DNA of 64,000 nt, from NCBI RefSeq assembly GCF_023639785.1, contig NZ_CP098325.1, positions 682,001-746,000 on the forward strand. The letters are read 5' to 3'. Position 1 is the first letter of the stretch. Each line of letters starts with the position of its first letter. Source of the DNA: Leclercia adecarboxylata. Lineage in GTDB: Bacteria > Pseudomonadota > Gammaproteobacteria > Enterobacterales > Enterobacteriaceae. The translations under genes and the position numbers were made by a program. A model generated the notes under the pieces. The model saw nothing but the letters and a program-made list of their open reading frames with translations. It was not told the origin of the DNA and did not search any database. Shown here piece by piece: positions 55,856 through 64,000 of this stretch.

Positions 55856-55884
55856 GCCCGGTGCGATTAACCGGGCTTTTTTTT
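55856..55884 (+). terminator. ilvIH terminator
   Basis: GCCCGGT (55856-55862), loop, ACCGGGC (55870-55876), then eight T. It stands 25 bp after ilvH. Confidence 0.92.
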
Positions 55885-56010
55885 GCGCCCGGATGCCGTT
55901 GTACAGACAAAAGCGGTTGCCGCACAGACTATTCTGCGCTTAGATGTTACAAGTTTTAGTCTTAACCCTGGCAAGGTCATGGACTCTTTTATACTTTTTA
56001 AGGGGCAATT

Positions 56011-57015
56011 GTGAAACTGGATGAAATCGCCAGGCTCGCCGGCGTGTCGCGAACGACGGCAAGCTATGTGATTAACGGTAAAGCGAAGCAGTATCGGGTC
56101 AGCGACAAGACCGTTGAAAAAGTCATGGCCGTGGTGCGTGAACATAACTACCACCCGAATGCTGTCGCGGCAGGTTTACGCGCCGGGCGCACCCGTTCGA
56201 TCGGCCTGGTGATCCCGGATCTGGAAAACACCAGTTACACCCGGATCGCAAACTATCTTGAGCGCCAGGCGCGCCAGCGCGGCTATCAACTGTTGATCGC
56301 CTGCTCGGAAGATCAGCCCGATAACGAAATGCGCTGCATTGAGCATCTGCTGCAGCGTCAGGTCGATGCCATTATCGTTTCAACCTCGTTACCGCCGGAA
56401 CATCCGTTTTACCAGCGCTGGGCGAATGATTCGTTTCCTATTGTCGCCCTCGACCGCGCCTTAGATCGCGAGCATTTTACAAGCGTCGTGGGTGCCGATC
56501 AGGATGATGCCGAGATGCTGGCGGCGGAGCTGCGAACCTTCCCGGCGGAAAATGTTCTCTATCTGGGGGCGTTGCCTGAACTCTCCGTGAGCTTCCTGCG
56601 AGAGCAGGGTTTCCGCACTGCCTGGAAAGACGATCCGCGTAAAGTGGATTTCCTCTATGCCAACAGCTACGAGCGTGAAGCCTCGGCGCAGCTGTTTGAG
56701 AAGTGGCTGGAAACCCATCCGATGCCGCAGGCGCTGTTCACGACCTCTTTTGCGCTGCTGCAAGGGGTCATGGACGTCACGTTGCGCCGCGAAGGCAAGC
56801 TGCCTTCGGATCTGGCGATTGCGACATTTGGCGATCACGAACTGCTCGATTTCCTGCAGTGTCCGGTGCTGGCTGTTGCTCAGCGTCATCGCGACGTGGC
56901 GGAAAGAGTGCTGGAGATTGTGCTGGCGAGCCTCGATGAGCCGCGCAAGCCGAAACCAGGGCTAACGCGCATTCGCCGCAACCTCTATCGTCGCGGCATA
57001 TTAAGCCGTACGTAA
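56011..57015 (+). CDS. cra: Catabolite repressor/activator Cra (FruR)
   Basis: 334 residues from GTG at 56011, with GGGGC-type ribosome site AAGGGG 8 bp upstream; the GTG start is the same as in E. coli. LacI/GalR family: helix-turn-helix [22 protein letters not shown], then the sugar-phosphate sensor domain. Fructose 1-phosphate releases it from DNA. It represses glycolytic and activates gluconeogenic genes. Confidence 0.98.
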   Translation: MKLDEIARLAGVSRTTASYVINGKAKQYRVSDKTVEKVMAVVREHNYHPNAVAAGLRAGRTRSIGLVIPDLENTSYTRIANYLERQARQRGYQLLIACSEDQPDNEMRCIEHLLQRQVDAIIVSTSLPPEHPFYQRWANDSFPIVALDRALDREHFTSVVGADQDDAEMLAAELRTFPAENVLYLGALPELSVSFLREQGFRTAWKDDPRKVDFLYANSYEREASAQLFEKWLETHPMPQALFTTSFALLQGVMDVTLRREGKLPSDLAIATFGDHELLDFLQCPVLAVAQRHRDVAERVLEIVLASLDEPRKPKPGLTRIRRNLYRRGILSRT

Positions 57016-57021
57016 GCGTGG

Positions 57022-57050
57022 CAGGGCAGTGAAAACTGCCCTGAATTTAT
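57022..57050 (+). terminator. Possible cra terminator
   Basis: CAGGGCAGT, loop GAAA, ACTGCCCTG (57022-57043) is a strong hairpin with a GNRA loop, followed only by AATTTATT. Confidence 0.55.
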
Positions 57051-57532
57051 TGCAATTCATCCGTTCCGTAATCCCTTATTCTTTTTAAGATAATTCTCTA
57101 AAAAACATCGCCTGCTACGCTTTTAATTTCTGTTAGCTATTTAAAATGGCATCTCATGTTTATTTAATTGCCAGTGATGACATTAATTGTATTATTTTGT
57201 TACACAACCGATCCCTGTTGCTGAATTATCAGCCATTTTTTCCCTTGCGTTGTCTCTCTCTTCGTTTACGCGCCGCCGGCACGGCGGCTGCGTTGAATCT
57301 GGCGCTGTTATCCCCTGACAATATGGCTTAAAATGCCGCCCGCGTCGCAAACTGACACTTTATATTTCGTTGCGATGAGATGAGTGATTTTTAACGCTGG
57401 TATGCATATTCGAGTTTTTTCTCACAAATATTCATCACGTTAATTTTGCCTCGCCAGTTGTGCGGTTAATAGCCTGATTAACTTCCGTTCGTAAATCAGT
57501 AACATTTAGACTGATGTGGCGGAAGTCCTGGC
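57051..57532. other. cra-mraZ intergenic region, no gene recognised
   Basis: About 480 bp, AT-rich in the first half. An open frame of 61 codons at 57146-57331 has no ribosome site and no recognisable similarity. I see nothing else that I can support before the mra promoter. Confidence 0.4.
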
Positions 57533-57562
57533 TTGACAAGCTTTTCCATCGCTCCGTAAACT
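57533..57562 (+). promoter_or_regulatory. dcw cluster promoter Pmra
   Basis: TTGACA at 57533-57538 and GTAAAC or TAAACT at 57556-57562 with a spacer of 17-18 bp. The segment TTGACAAGCTTTTCC agrees with E. coli Pmra, the main promoter of the division and cell-wall cluster. Confidence 0.85.
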
Positions 57563-57570
57563 CCCTTTAG

Positions 57571-57595
57571 TGGGAATTTGTGGGTAAAAGTGGTG
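57571..57595 (+). promoter_or_regulatory. MraZ binding repeats
   Basis: TGGGA (57571), TGGGT (57581) and TGGTG (57591) are spaced exactly 10 bp apart just after the promoter. MraZ binds TGGGN repeats separated by 5 bp and represses the cluster. The third repeat departs from the consensus. Confidence 0.75.
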
Positions 57596-57613
57596 AGGAG
57601 GGGTGAGACTGGC

Positions 57614-58072
57614 ATGTTCCGTGGAGCGACGTTAGTCAATCTCGACAGCAAAGGGCGTTTATCGGTTCCAACACGATATCGCGACCAGCTGAACGAGAGC
57701 GCTTCTGGTCAAATGGTCTGCACCATTGACATCAACCACGCCTGCCTGCTGCTTTACCCCTTGCCTGAATGGGAAATCATTGAGCAAAAGCTGTCTCGAC
57801 TGTCGAGCATGAACCCGCAGGAACGCCGCGTGCAGCGGCTGTTATTGGGTCATGCCAGTGAATGTCAGATGGACAGCGCGGGGCGTCTGTTGATTGCGCC
57901 TGTGCTGCGGCAACATGCCGGTCTGACAAAAGAAGTGATGCTGGTCGGACAGTTCAATAAATTTGAACTGTGGGATGAAACGGCCTGGTATCAACGGGTC
58001 AAGGAAGATATCGACGCAGAGCAGTCTGATTCCGCAACATTGTCGGAACGATTGCAGGATTTGTCTCTATAA
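57614..58072 (+). CDS. mraZ: Transcriptional regulator MraZ
   Basis: 152 residues from ATG 57614; the frame is open 12 codons further upstream but those overlap the MraZ sites. Two AbrB-like repeats each contain a DxxGR motif: [14 protein letters not shown] near residue 8 and [14 protein letters not shown] near 85. It forms a ring-shaped oligomer that represses its own operon and is opposed by RsmH. Confidence 0.97.
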   Translation: MFRGATLVNLDSKGRLSVPTRYRDQLNESASGQMVCTIDINHACLLLYPLPEWEIIEQKLSRLSSMNPQERRVQRLLLGHASECQMDSAGRLLIAPVLRQHAGLTKEVMLVGQFNKFELWDETAWYQRVKEDIDAEQSDSATLSERLQDLSL

Positions 58073-58074
58073 AT

Positions 58075-59016
58075 ATGATGGAAAATTATAAACATACGAC
58101 GGTGCTACTGGATGAGGCCGTCAATGGCCTGAATATTCGTCCTGATGGCATCTATATTGATGGCACTTTTGGCCGGGGTGGTCATTCACGTTTGATCCTC
58201 TCCCAACTGGGAGCGGAAGGCCGTTTGCTGGCAATCGATCGCGATCCACAGGCGATTGAGGTGGCAAAAACCATCGATGATCCACGCTTTTCCATCGTTC
58301 ATGGTCCTTTCTCAGCGCTGGCTGATTACGTCAGCGAGCGCGGTTTAACCGGCAAGATCGACGGCATTCTTCTCGATCTTGGCGTCTCCTCACCGCAGCT
58401 TGACGATGCTGAACGCGGCTTCTCCTTTATGCGCGATGGTCCGCTGGACATGCGTATGGATCCCACCCGCGGCCAGTCCGCCGCCGAGTGGCTGCAAACC
58501 GCCGATGAAGCCGATATCGCCTGGGTGATCAAAACCTTTGGCGAAGAGCGTTTTGGCAAGCGTATTGCCCGCGCCATCGTTGAGCGCAACCGCGTTGAGC
58601 CGATGACCCGCACCAAAGAGCTGGCGGAGGTGATCGCGGCGGCCACTCCGGTGAAGGACAAGTATAAGCATCCTGCCACCCGTACCTTCCAGGCGGTTCG
58701 CATCTGGGTTAACAGCGAGCTGGACGAGATCGAGCAGGCGCTGAAGAGTTCGCTCGGCGTGCTCGCCCCTGGCGGTCGTCTGTCCATTATCAGCTTCCAC
58801 TCGCTGGAAGATCGCATTGTGAAGCGCTTTATGCGCGAGCAAAGCCGCGGCCCGCAGGTTCCGGTCGGGTTACCGATGACGGAAGAGCAGCTTAAAAAGC
58901 TGGGTGGTCGTCAGCTGCGCGCATTGGGCAAATTAATGCCAGGCGAAGCAGAAGTGGAAGAGAACCCACGCGCCCGTAGTTCAGTGTTGCGTATTGCAGA
59001 AAGGACCAACGCATGA
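58075..59016 (+). CDS. rsmH: 16S rRNA (cytosine1402-N4)-methyltransferase
   Basis: 313 residues. The SAM-binding motif is [17 protein letters not shown] (about residues 27-43), and [18 protein letters not shown] near 98 is the family signature. It methylates N4 of C1402 in the decoding centre. It starts 2 bp after mraZ; the last four bases overlap ftsL. Confidence 0.98.
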   Translation: MMENYKHTTVLLDEAVNGLNIRPDGIYIDGTFGRGGHSRLILSQLGAEGRLLAIDRDPQAIEVAKTIDDPRFSIVHGPFSALADYVSERGLTGKIDGILLDLGVSSPQLDDAERGFSFMRDGPLDMRMDPTRGQSAAEWLQTADEADIAWVIKTFGEERFGKRIARAIVERNRVEPMTRTKELAEVIAAATPVKDKYKHPATRTFQAVRIWVNSELDEIEQALKSSLGVLAPGGRLSIISFHSLEDRIVKRFMREQSRGPQVPVGLPMTEEQLKKLGGRQLRALGKLMPGEAEVEENPRARSSVLRIAERTNA

Positions 59017-59378
59017 TTGGCAAGGTGGCAGATACCTTAAGCAAGGTTAAAGGGACGCTAAGCAGCAACGAGCGTCATGCTTTACCTGGCGTCATCTGGG
59101 ACGATCTGTTGCGTTTCGGCAAGCTGCCACTGTGCCTGTTTATTTGCATCATTGTGTCGGCGGTCACCGTCGTGACCACCGCTCACCATACCCGTTTATT
59201 AACGGCGCAGCGCGAACAGCTGGTGCTGGAGCGTGATGCGCTGGATATCGAGTGGCGAAATCTGATCCTCGAAGAAAATGCGCTCGGCGATCACAGCCGG
59301 GTTGAACGGATCGCAACGGAAAAGCTGCAGATGCAGCATGTTGATCCTTCTCAGGAAAATATCGTAGTACAAAAATAA
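59013..59378 (+). CDS. ftsL: Cell division protein FtsL
   Basis: 121 residues, bitopic: a short cytoplasmic part, one membrane segment (about residues 38-57, [20 protein letters not shown]) and a periplasmic leucine-zipper-like coiled coil. It forms the FtsQLB complex that activates FtsWI at the septum. ATG overlaps the rsmH stop (ATGA). Confidence 0.97.
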   Translation: MIGKVADTLSKVKGTLSSNERHALPGVIWDDLLRFGKLPLCLFICIIVSAVTVVTTAHHTRLLTAQREQLVLERDALDIEWRNLILEENALGDHSRVERIATEKLQMQHVDPSQENIVVQK

Positions 59379-59393
59379 GGAAAAACGCGACGC

Positions 59394-61160
59394 ATGAAAT
59401 CCGCGGCGAAGGCGCTAAAACCAAAACGTCAGGAAGAACAGGCCAGCTTTATCAGCTGGCGTTTTGCGTTGCTGTGCGGCTGCATTTTACTGGCGCTGGG
59501 TTTCCTGCTGGGCCGCGTGGCGTGGCTGCAGATCATAGCGCCTGACATGCTGGTGCGTCAGGGTGATATGCGCTCTCTTCGCGTTCAGGAAGTCTCGACG
59601 TCGCGTGGTTTGATCACCGATCGCTCGGGGCGTCCGCTGGCGGTCAGCGTGCCGGTAAAAGCGATCTGGGCGGATCCTAAAGAGCTGCATGATGCTGGCG
59701 GGATCTCGCTGGATAACCGCTGGAAAGCGCTGTCAGACGCGCTGAAAATGCCGCTCGATCAGCTGGCGGCGCGCGTTAATGCCAACCCGAAAGGGCGCTT
59801 TATCTATCTGGCGCGTCAGGTTAACCCTGATATGGCCGATTACATCAAAAAACTGAAGCTGCCCGGCATTCACCTTCGTGAAGAGTCGCGTCGCTACTAC
59901 CCGTCCGGGGAAGTGACTGCCCACCTGATCGGCTTCACCAACGTTGACAGCCAGGGTATCGAAGGCGTTGAGAAGAGCTTTGATAAATGGCTGACCGGCC
60001 AACCGGGCGAGCGCGTGGTGCGTAAAGATCGCTATGGCCGCGTGATTGAAGATATCTCTTCCACGGATAGCCAGGCGGCGCACAACCTTGCGCTGAGTAT
60101 TGACGAGCGTTTACAGGCGCTGGTCTACCGGGAACTGAACAACGCCGTGGCCTTTAACAAAGCGGAATCCGGTAGTGCGGTACTGGTGGATGTCAGCACC
60201 GGTGAAGTCCTGGCGATGGCCAACAGCCCGTCCTACAACCCGAACAACTTTACCGGCACGGCCAAAGATGCCATGCGTAACCGCGCCATCACTGACGTCT
60301 TCGAGCCGGGTTCAACGGTAAAACCGATGGTAGTGATGACGGCCCTGCAGCGCGGCATCGTCAATGAAAATACCGTGCTCAATACCATTCCTTACCGAAT
60401 TAACGGTCACGAAATCAAAGACGTGGCGCGTTACAGCGAATTGACCCTCACCGGGGTTTTACAGAAGTCGAGTAACGTCGGCGTTTCCAAGCTGGCGTTA
60501 GCGATGCCGTCCTCAGCGTTGGTAGAAACTTACTCACGTTTTGGGCTGGGAAAAGCGACCAATTTGGGGTTGGTCGGAGAACGCAGTGGCTTATATCCTC
60601 AAAAACAACGGTGGTCTGACATAGAGAGGGCCACCTTCTCTTTCGGCTACGGGCTAATGGTAACGCCGTTACAGTTGGCGCGTGTCTATGCAACGATTGG
60701 CAGCTATGGCGTCTATCGCCCGCTCTCAATTACCAAAGTTGATCCCCCGGTGCCCGGTGAGCGTATCTTCCCGGAATCGATCGTCCGTACCGTCGTTCAC
60801 ATGATGGAAAGCGTTGCGCTGCCTGGCGGCGGCGGCGTGAAGGCGGCGATCAAAGGTTATCGTATTGCGATCAAAACCGGTACGGCGAAAAAAGTGGGGC
60901 CAGATGGCCGCTACATCAATAAATACATTGCATACACTGCAGGCGTTGCGCCTGCGAGTAATCCGCGTTTTGCGCTGGTGGTGGTCATCAACGATCCACA
61001 GGCGGGTAAATACTACGGTGGCGCCGTTTCCGCGCCGGTCTTCGGTGCCATCATGGGCGGCGTACTGCGCACCATGAACATCGAGCCGGATGCGCTGGCA
61101 ACGGGCGAGAAAAGTGAATTTGTGATTAATCAAGGCGAGGGAACAGGTGGCAGATCGTAA
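59394..61160 (+). CDS. ftsI: Peptidoglycan D,D-transpeptidase FtsI (PBP3)
   Basis: 588 residues, the E. coli length. A membrane anchor near residues 20-40 is followed by the pedestal domain. Transpeptidase motifs are STVK (nucleophile Ser307, EPGSTVKPM), SSN ([11 protein letters not shown]) and KTGT (AIKTGTAKK). It cross-links septal peptidoglycan with FtsW and is the target of aztreonam and piperacillin. No insertion of the YRIN/YRIK kind is visible in the loop near residue 333. Its end overlaps murE by 14 bp. Confidence 0.98.
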   Translation: MKSAAKALKPKRQEEQASFISWRFALLCGCILLALGFLLGRVAWLQIIAPDMLVRQGDMRSLRVQEVSTSRGLITDRSGRPLAVSVPVKAIWADPKELHDAGGISLDNRWKALSDALKMPLDQLAARVNANPKGRFIYLARQVNPDMADYIKKLKLPGIHLREESRRYYPSGEVTAHLIGFTNVDSQGIEGVEKSFDKWLTGQPGERVVRKDRYGRVIEDISSTDSQAAHNLALSIDERLQALVYRELNNAVAFNKAESGSAVLVDVSTGEVLAMANSPSYNPNNFTGTAKDAMRNRAITDVFEPGSTVKPMVVMTALQRGIVNENTVLNTIPYRINGHEIKDVARYSELTLTGVLQKSSNVGVSKLALAMPSSALVETYSRFGLGKATNLGLVGERSGLYPQKQRWSDIERATFSFGYGLMVTPLQLARVYATIGSYGVYRPLSITKVDPPVPGERIFPESIVRTVVHMMESVALPGGGGVKAAIKGYRIAIKTGTAKKVGPDGRYINKYIAYTAGVAPASNPRFALVVVINDPQAGKYYGGAVSAPVFGAIMGGVLRTMNIEPDALATGEKSEFVINQGEGTGGRS

Positions 61161-62634
61161 TTTGCGCGACCTTCTTGCTCCGTGGGTATCTGGTTTACCT
61201 GCGCGAGTACTGCGAGAGATGGTACTCGACAGCCGTTTGGCGGCGTCGGGCGATCTTTTTGTGGCAGTAGTGGGTCATCAGGCGGACGGGCGTCGGTATA
61301 TCCCGCAGGCGATAGCGCAAGGTGTAGCTGCCATTATTGCTGAGGCAAAAGATGAGGCCACTGACGGTGAAATCCGTGAAATGCACGGCGTGCCGGTCAT
61401 CTATCTCAGCCAGTTGAATGAACGTCTCTCTGCGCTGGCGGGACGTTTTTATAACGAACCCTCTGACCGGCTGCGTCTGGTTGGCGTGACCGGAACGAAC
61501 GGTAAAACCACGACCACACAGCTGATGGCACAGTGGGCGCAGCTGCTGGGTGAAACCAGTGCGGTGATGGGGACCGTGGGCAACGGCCTGCTGGGCAAAG
61601 TTAACCCAACGGAAAACACAACCGGCTCTGCCGTCGACGTACAGCATGTGCTGGCCGGTCTGGCAGGGCAGGGCGCGACCTTTGCGGCAATGGAGGTCTC
61701 CTCCCACGGGCTGGTACAGCACCGTGTTGCGGCGCTGAAATTTGCTGCCTCCGTGTTTACCAACCTGAGCCGGGATCATCTCGACTACCATGGCGACATG
61801 GAAAACTACGAAGCGGCGAAATGGCAGCTGTATGCCACGCATCACTGCGGTCAGGCGATTATCAACGCCGATGACGAAGTGGGACGCCGCTGGCTGTCTA
61901 AGCTGCCGGATGCCGTTGCGGTCTCCATGGCTGACCATATTAACCCGAACTGCCACGGCCGCTGGTTGAAAGCCACCGACGTGAGCTATCACGACAGCGG
62001 GGCGATCATCCGCTTTGCCTCCTCATGGGGCGAAGGCGAAATCGAAAGCCGCCTGATGGGGGCCTTCAACGTCAGCAACCTGCTGCTGGCGCTCGCTACC
62101 CTGCTGGCGCTCGATTATCCGCTGGCAGACCTGCTCAGCACTTCTGCGCGCCTGCAGCCGGTTTGTGGGCGTATGGAAGTGTTTACTGCTCCTGGCAAAC
62201 CGACCGTGGTGGTGGATTATGCCCACACGCCGGATGCGCTGGAAAAAGCGCTGGAAGCCGCGCGCCTGCACTGTGCCGGTAAGCTGTGGTGCGTCTTTGG
62301 CTGCGGCGGCGATCGCGACAAAGGCAAACGCCCGCTGATGGGCGCCATTGCCGAGCAGTTTGCGGACATCGCGGTGGTAACCGACGATAACCCGCGTACT
62401 GAAGAGCCGCGCGCCATCATCAATGACATTCTGGCCGGTATGCTGGATGCGGGACGCGCTCGCGTGGTGGAAGGCCGCGCAGAAGCGGTGACCAACGCCA
62501 TCATGCAGGCTAACGAGAACGATGTGGTCCTGCTGGCCGGTAAAGGCCACGAAGACTATCAAATTGTCGGCACCAACCGTCTGGATTACTCCGACCGTGT
62601 GACCGCGGCGCGTCTGCTGGGAGTGGTGGCATGA
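61147..62634 (+). CDS. murE: UDP-MurNAc-tripeptide synthetase (meso-DAP adding)
   Basis: 495 residues from GTG at 61147, as in E. coli. The ATP-binding motif is [12 protein letters not shown] near residue 116. The DNPR motif near 414 ([10 protein letters not shown]) selects meso-diaminopimelate. It adds DAP to UDP-MurNAc-L-Ala-D-Glu in the cytoplasm, using the product of the pathway that includes dapB. Confidence 0.98.
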   Translation: MADRNLRDLLAPWVSGLPARVLREMVLDSRLAASGDLFVAVVGHQADGRRYIPQAIAQGVAAIIAEAKDEATDGEIREMHGVPVIYLSQLNERLSALAGRFYNEPSDRLRLVGVTGTNGKTTTTQLMAQWAQLLGETSAVMGTVGNGLLGKVNPTENTTGSAVDVQHVLAGLAGQGATFAAMEVSSHGLVQHRVAALKFAASVFTNLSRDHLDYHGDMENYEAAKWQLYATHHCGQAIINADDEVGRRWLSKLPDAVAVSMADHINPNCHGRWLKATDVSYHDSGAIIRFASSWGEGEIESRLMGAFNVSNLLLALATLLALDYPLADLLSTSARLQPVCGRMEVFTAPGKPTVVVDYAHTPDALEKALEAARLHCAGKLWCVFGCGGDRDKGKRPLMGAIAEQFADIAVVTDDNPRTEEPRAIINDILAGMLDAGRARVVEGRAEAVTNAIMQANENDVVLLAGKGHEDYQIVGTNRLDYSDRVTAARLLGVVA

Positions 62635-63989
62635 TTAGCGTAACGCTAAACCAGCTGGCAACAATCCTGGGCGCTGAAGTCAGCGGTGACGATCTGACCA
62701 TTGAGGCTGTTACCACCGACACGCGCAAAATCACCCCAGGCTGCCTGTTTGTGGCGCTTAAAGGTGAGCGTTTCGATGCCCATGATTTTGCAGAACAGGC
62801 GAAAGCCGCCGGTGCTGGCGCACTGCTGGTCAGCCGTAAACTGGATATCGACCTGCCGCAGGCAGTCGTAAAAGACACCCGCCTGGCGTTTGGGAAGCTG
62901 GGGGCATGGGTTCGCCAGCAGGTTCCGGCGCGCGTTGTGGCGCTGACCGGCTCCTCCGGTAAAACCTCCGTTAAGGAGATGACCGCCGCCATCCTCTCGC
63001 AGTGTGGCAACACGCTTTATACCGCAGGCAATTTGAACAACGACATCGGCGTGCCGATGACGCTGCTGCGCCTGACTCCCGAGCATGAATATGCGGTGAT
63101 CGAACTGGGTGCTAATCACCAGGGCGAAATCGCCTGGACCGTCGATCTGACCCGTCCGGAAGCGGCGCTGGTGAACAACCTTGCTGCGGCGCACCTCGAA
63201 GGTTTCGGCTCCCTCGAAGGCGTGGCGAAAGCGAAAGGCGAGATTTACACCGGCCTGCCGGCAAACGGCATCGCCATCATGAATGCCGATAACAACGACT
63301 GGTTGAACTGGAAAAGCGTTATCGGAGATCGCAAAACCTGGCGTTTCTCGCCGAATGCCGCAAACAGTGACTTCACTGCAAACAACATTCATGTGACCTC
63401 CCACGGCACCGAATTTACGCTTCAGACCCCAACCGGCAATGTGGATGTGCTGCTGCCCCTGCCGGGTCGCCATAATATCGCCAACGCCCTGGCCGCAAGT
63501 TCGCTGGCGATGGCCGTCGGCGCGCCGCTGTCGGCCATCAAAGCCGGGCTGGCAAACCTCAAAGCCGTCCCTGGACGCCTGTTCCCCGTTCAGCTGGCAG
63601 AAAACAAACTGCTGCTGGATGACTCCTACAACGCCAACGTTGGTTCTATGACCGCCGCCGTACAGGTGCTGTCTGAGATGCCGGGCTATCGCGTGATGGT
63701 GGTCGGGGATATGGCCGAACTGGGTGATGAGAGCGAAGCCTGCCATATCCAGGTGGGTGAGGCGGCGAAAGCCTCCGGTATCGATCGCGTGTTAAGCGCC
63801 GGTCACCTCAGCCAGTTTATCAGCCAGGCCAGCGGCGTCGGCGAGCATTTTGCCGATAAAGCGGCGTTGATCGCTCGCCTCAAGGCGCTGGTTGCAGAAC
63901 AACAAATAGTGACAGTTTTAGTGAAAGGTTCACGCAGTGCCGCCATGGAAGAGGTCGTGCACGCTTTACAGGAGAATGGGACATGTTAG
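62631..63989 (+). CDS. murF: UDP-MurNAc-tripeptide--D-alanyl-D-alanine ligase
   Basis: 452 residues. The ATP site is [14 protein letters not shown] near residue 105, and [12 protein letters not shown] near 330 is a family motif. It adds D-Ala-D-Ala to complete the pentapeptide precursor. It overlaps murE by 4 bp (ATGA) and mraY by 7 bp. Confidence 0.98.
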   Translation: MISVTLNQLATILGAEVSGDDLTIEAVTTDTRKITPGCLFVALKGERFDAHDFAEQAKAAGAGALLVSRKLDIDLPQAVVKDTRLAFGKLGAWVRQQVPARVVALTGSSGKTSVKEMTAAILSQCGNTLYTAGNLNNDIGVPMTLLRLTPEHEYAVIELGANHQGEIAWTVDLTRPEAALVNNLAAAHLEGFGSLEGVAKAKGEIYTGLPANGIAIMNADNNDWLNWKSVIGDRKTWRFSPNAANSDFTANNIHVTSHGTEFTLQTPTGNVDVLLPLPGRHNIANALAASSLAMAVGAPLSAIKAGLANLKAVPGRLFPVQLAENKLLLDDSYNANVGSMTAAVQVLSEMPGYRVMVVGDMAELGDESEACHIQVGEAAKASGIDRVLSAGHLSQFISQASGVGEHFADKAALIARLKALVAEQQIVTVLVKGSRSAAMEEVVHALQENGTC

Positions 63990-64000
63990 TTTGGCTGGCC
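63983..64000 (+). CDS. mraY: Phospho-MurNAc-pentapeptide transferase, first six codons (cut by window end)
   Basis: ATG at 63983 with CAGGAG 10-15 bp upstream opens MLVWLA, the N-terminus of MraY. Its position after murF in the dcw cluster supports this. MraY makes lipid I; only the start is in the window. Confidence 0.85.

Noticed and set aside
55885..56010. Possible fruL leader peptide before cra
   Set aside because: I looked for the short leader annotated in E. coli and found no matching frame with a ribosome site.
57146..57331. 61-codon frame between cra and mraZ
   Set aside because: No ribosome site, no similarity I know, and an AT-rich context that yields chance frames.

Overview
The window is chromosomal DNA of an enterobacterium (order Enterobacterales, family Enterobacteriaceae). 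I base this on gene order and on near full-length similarity to remembered E. coli proteins: dapB-carAB, kefFC-folA-apaHG-rsmA-pdxA-surA-lptD-djlA-rluA-rapA-polB-araDABC-yabI-thiQPB-sgrR/sgrS-setA-leuDCBA-leuO-ilvIH-cra-mraZ-rsmH-ftsLI-murEF-mraY. GC-rich coding sequence, Leu45 in FolA, and REP hairpins of the type GGCGCTGCGCTTA suggest the Enterobacter/Leclercia/Lelliottia/Citrobacter side of the family rather than E. coli itself. I cannot settle the genus from the sequence alone.

Two blocks are accessory. Bases 1-7536 hold a sugar-uptake locus placed directly upstream of dapB. A minus-strand operon encodes a large class I mannose-6-phosphate isomerase fused to a kinase-like domain that lacks a P-loop, followed by all four subunits of a mannose-family PTS (EIIA, EIIB, EIIC, EIID). 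A LacI/GalR repressor is divergent from it, and the shared control region has three GGTTA/TAACC operators and a perfect CRP site. Facing the operon are two overlapping cupin-type glucose-6-phosphate isomerase genes and an AlaX-type tRNA-editing protein cut by the window start. The second block (13.4-17.0 kb) lies between carB and kefF, where E. coli carries caiF and the cai/fix genes. It holds a small YgdI/YgdR-type lipoprotein and a 955-residue autotransporter with a (Thr-Pro-Asp-Pro)8 linker and an AT-rich upstream region.

The rest is conserved core. dapB and carAB serve lysine/peptidoglycan, arginine and pyrimidine synthesis, and RutR, PurR and ArgR sites can be read upstream of carA. From 17 to 34 kb come potassium efflux (kefFC), folate (folA), Ap4A hydrolysis, ribosome and vitamin B6 functions, outer-membrane biogenesis (surA, lptD), djlA, rluA, rapA and SOS-controlled polB. 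The arabinose regulon (araDAB/araC) keeps its loop geometry: I1 and O2 half-sites lie exactly 210 bp apart. thiBPQ follows a TPP riboswitch. sgrR, the dual-function RNA SgrS with its small protein SgrT, and setA form the glucose-phosphate stress module. leuLABCD with its attenuator, leuO, ilvIH and cra form the branched-chain and carbon control block. The window ends in the dcw cluster (mraZ to the first six codons of mraY).

The least explained part is the isomerase-PTS locus. It encodes three predicted sugar-phosphate isomerases but no hydrolase, deglycase or aldolase, so its substrate is open. No tRNA, rRNA, insertion sequence, prophage or CRISPR array was seen.
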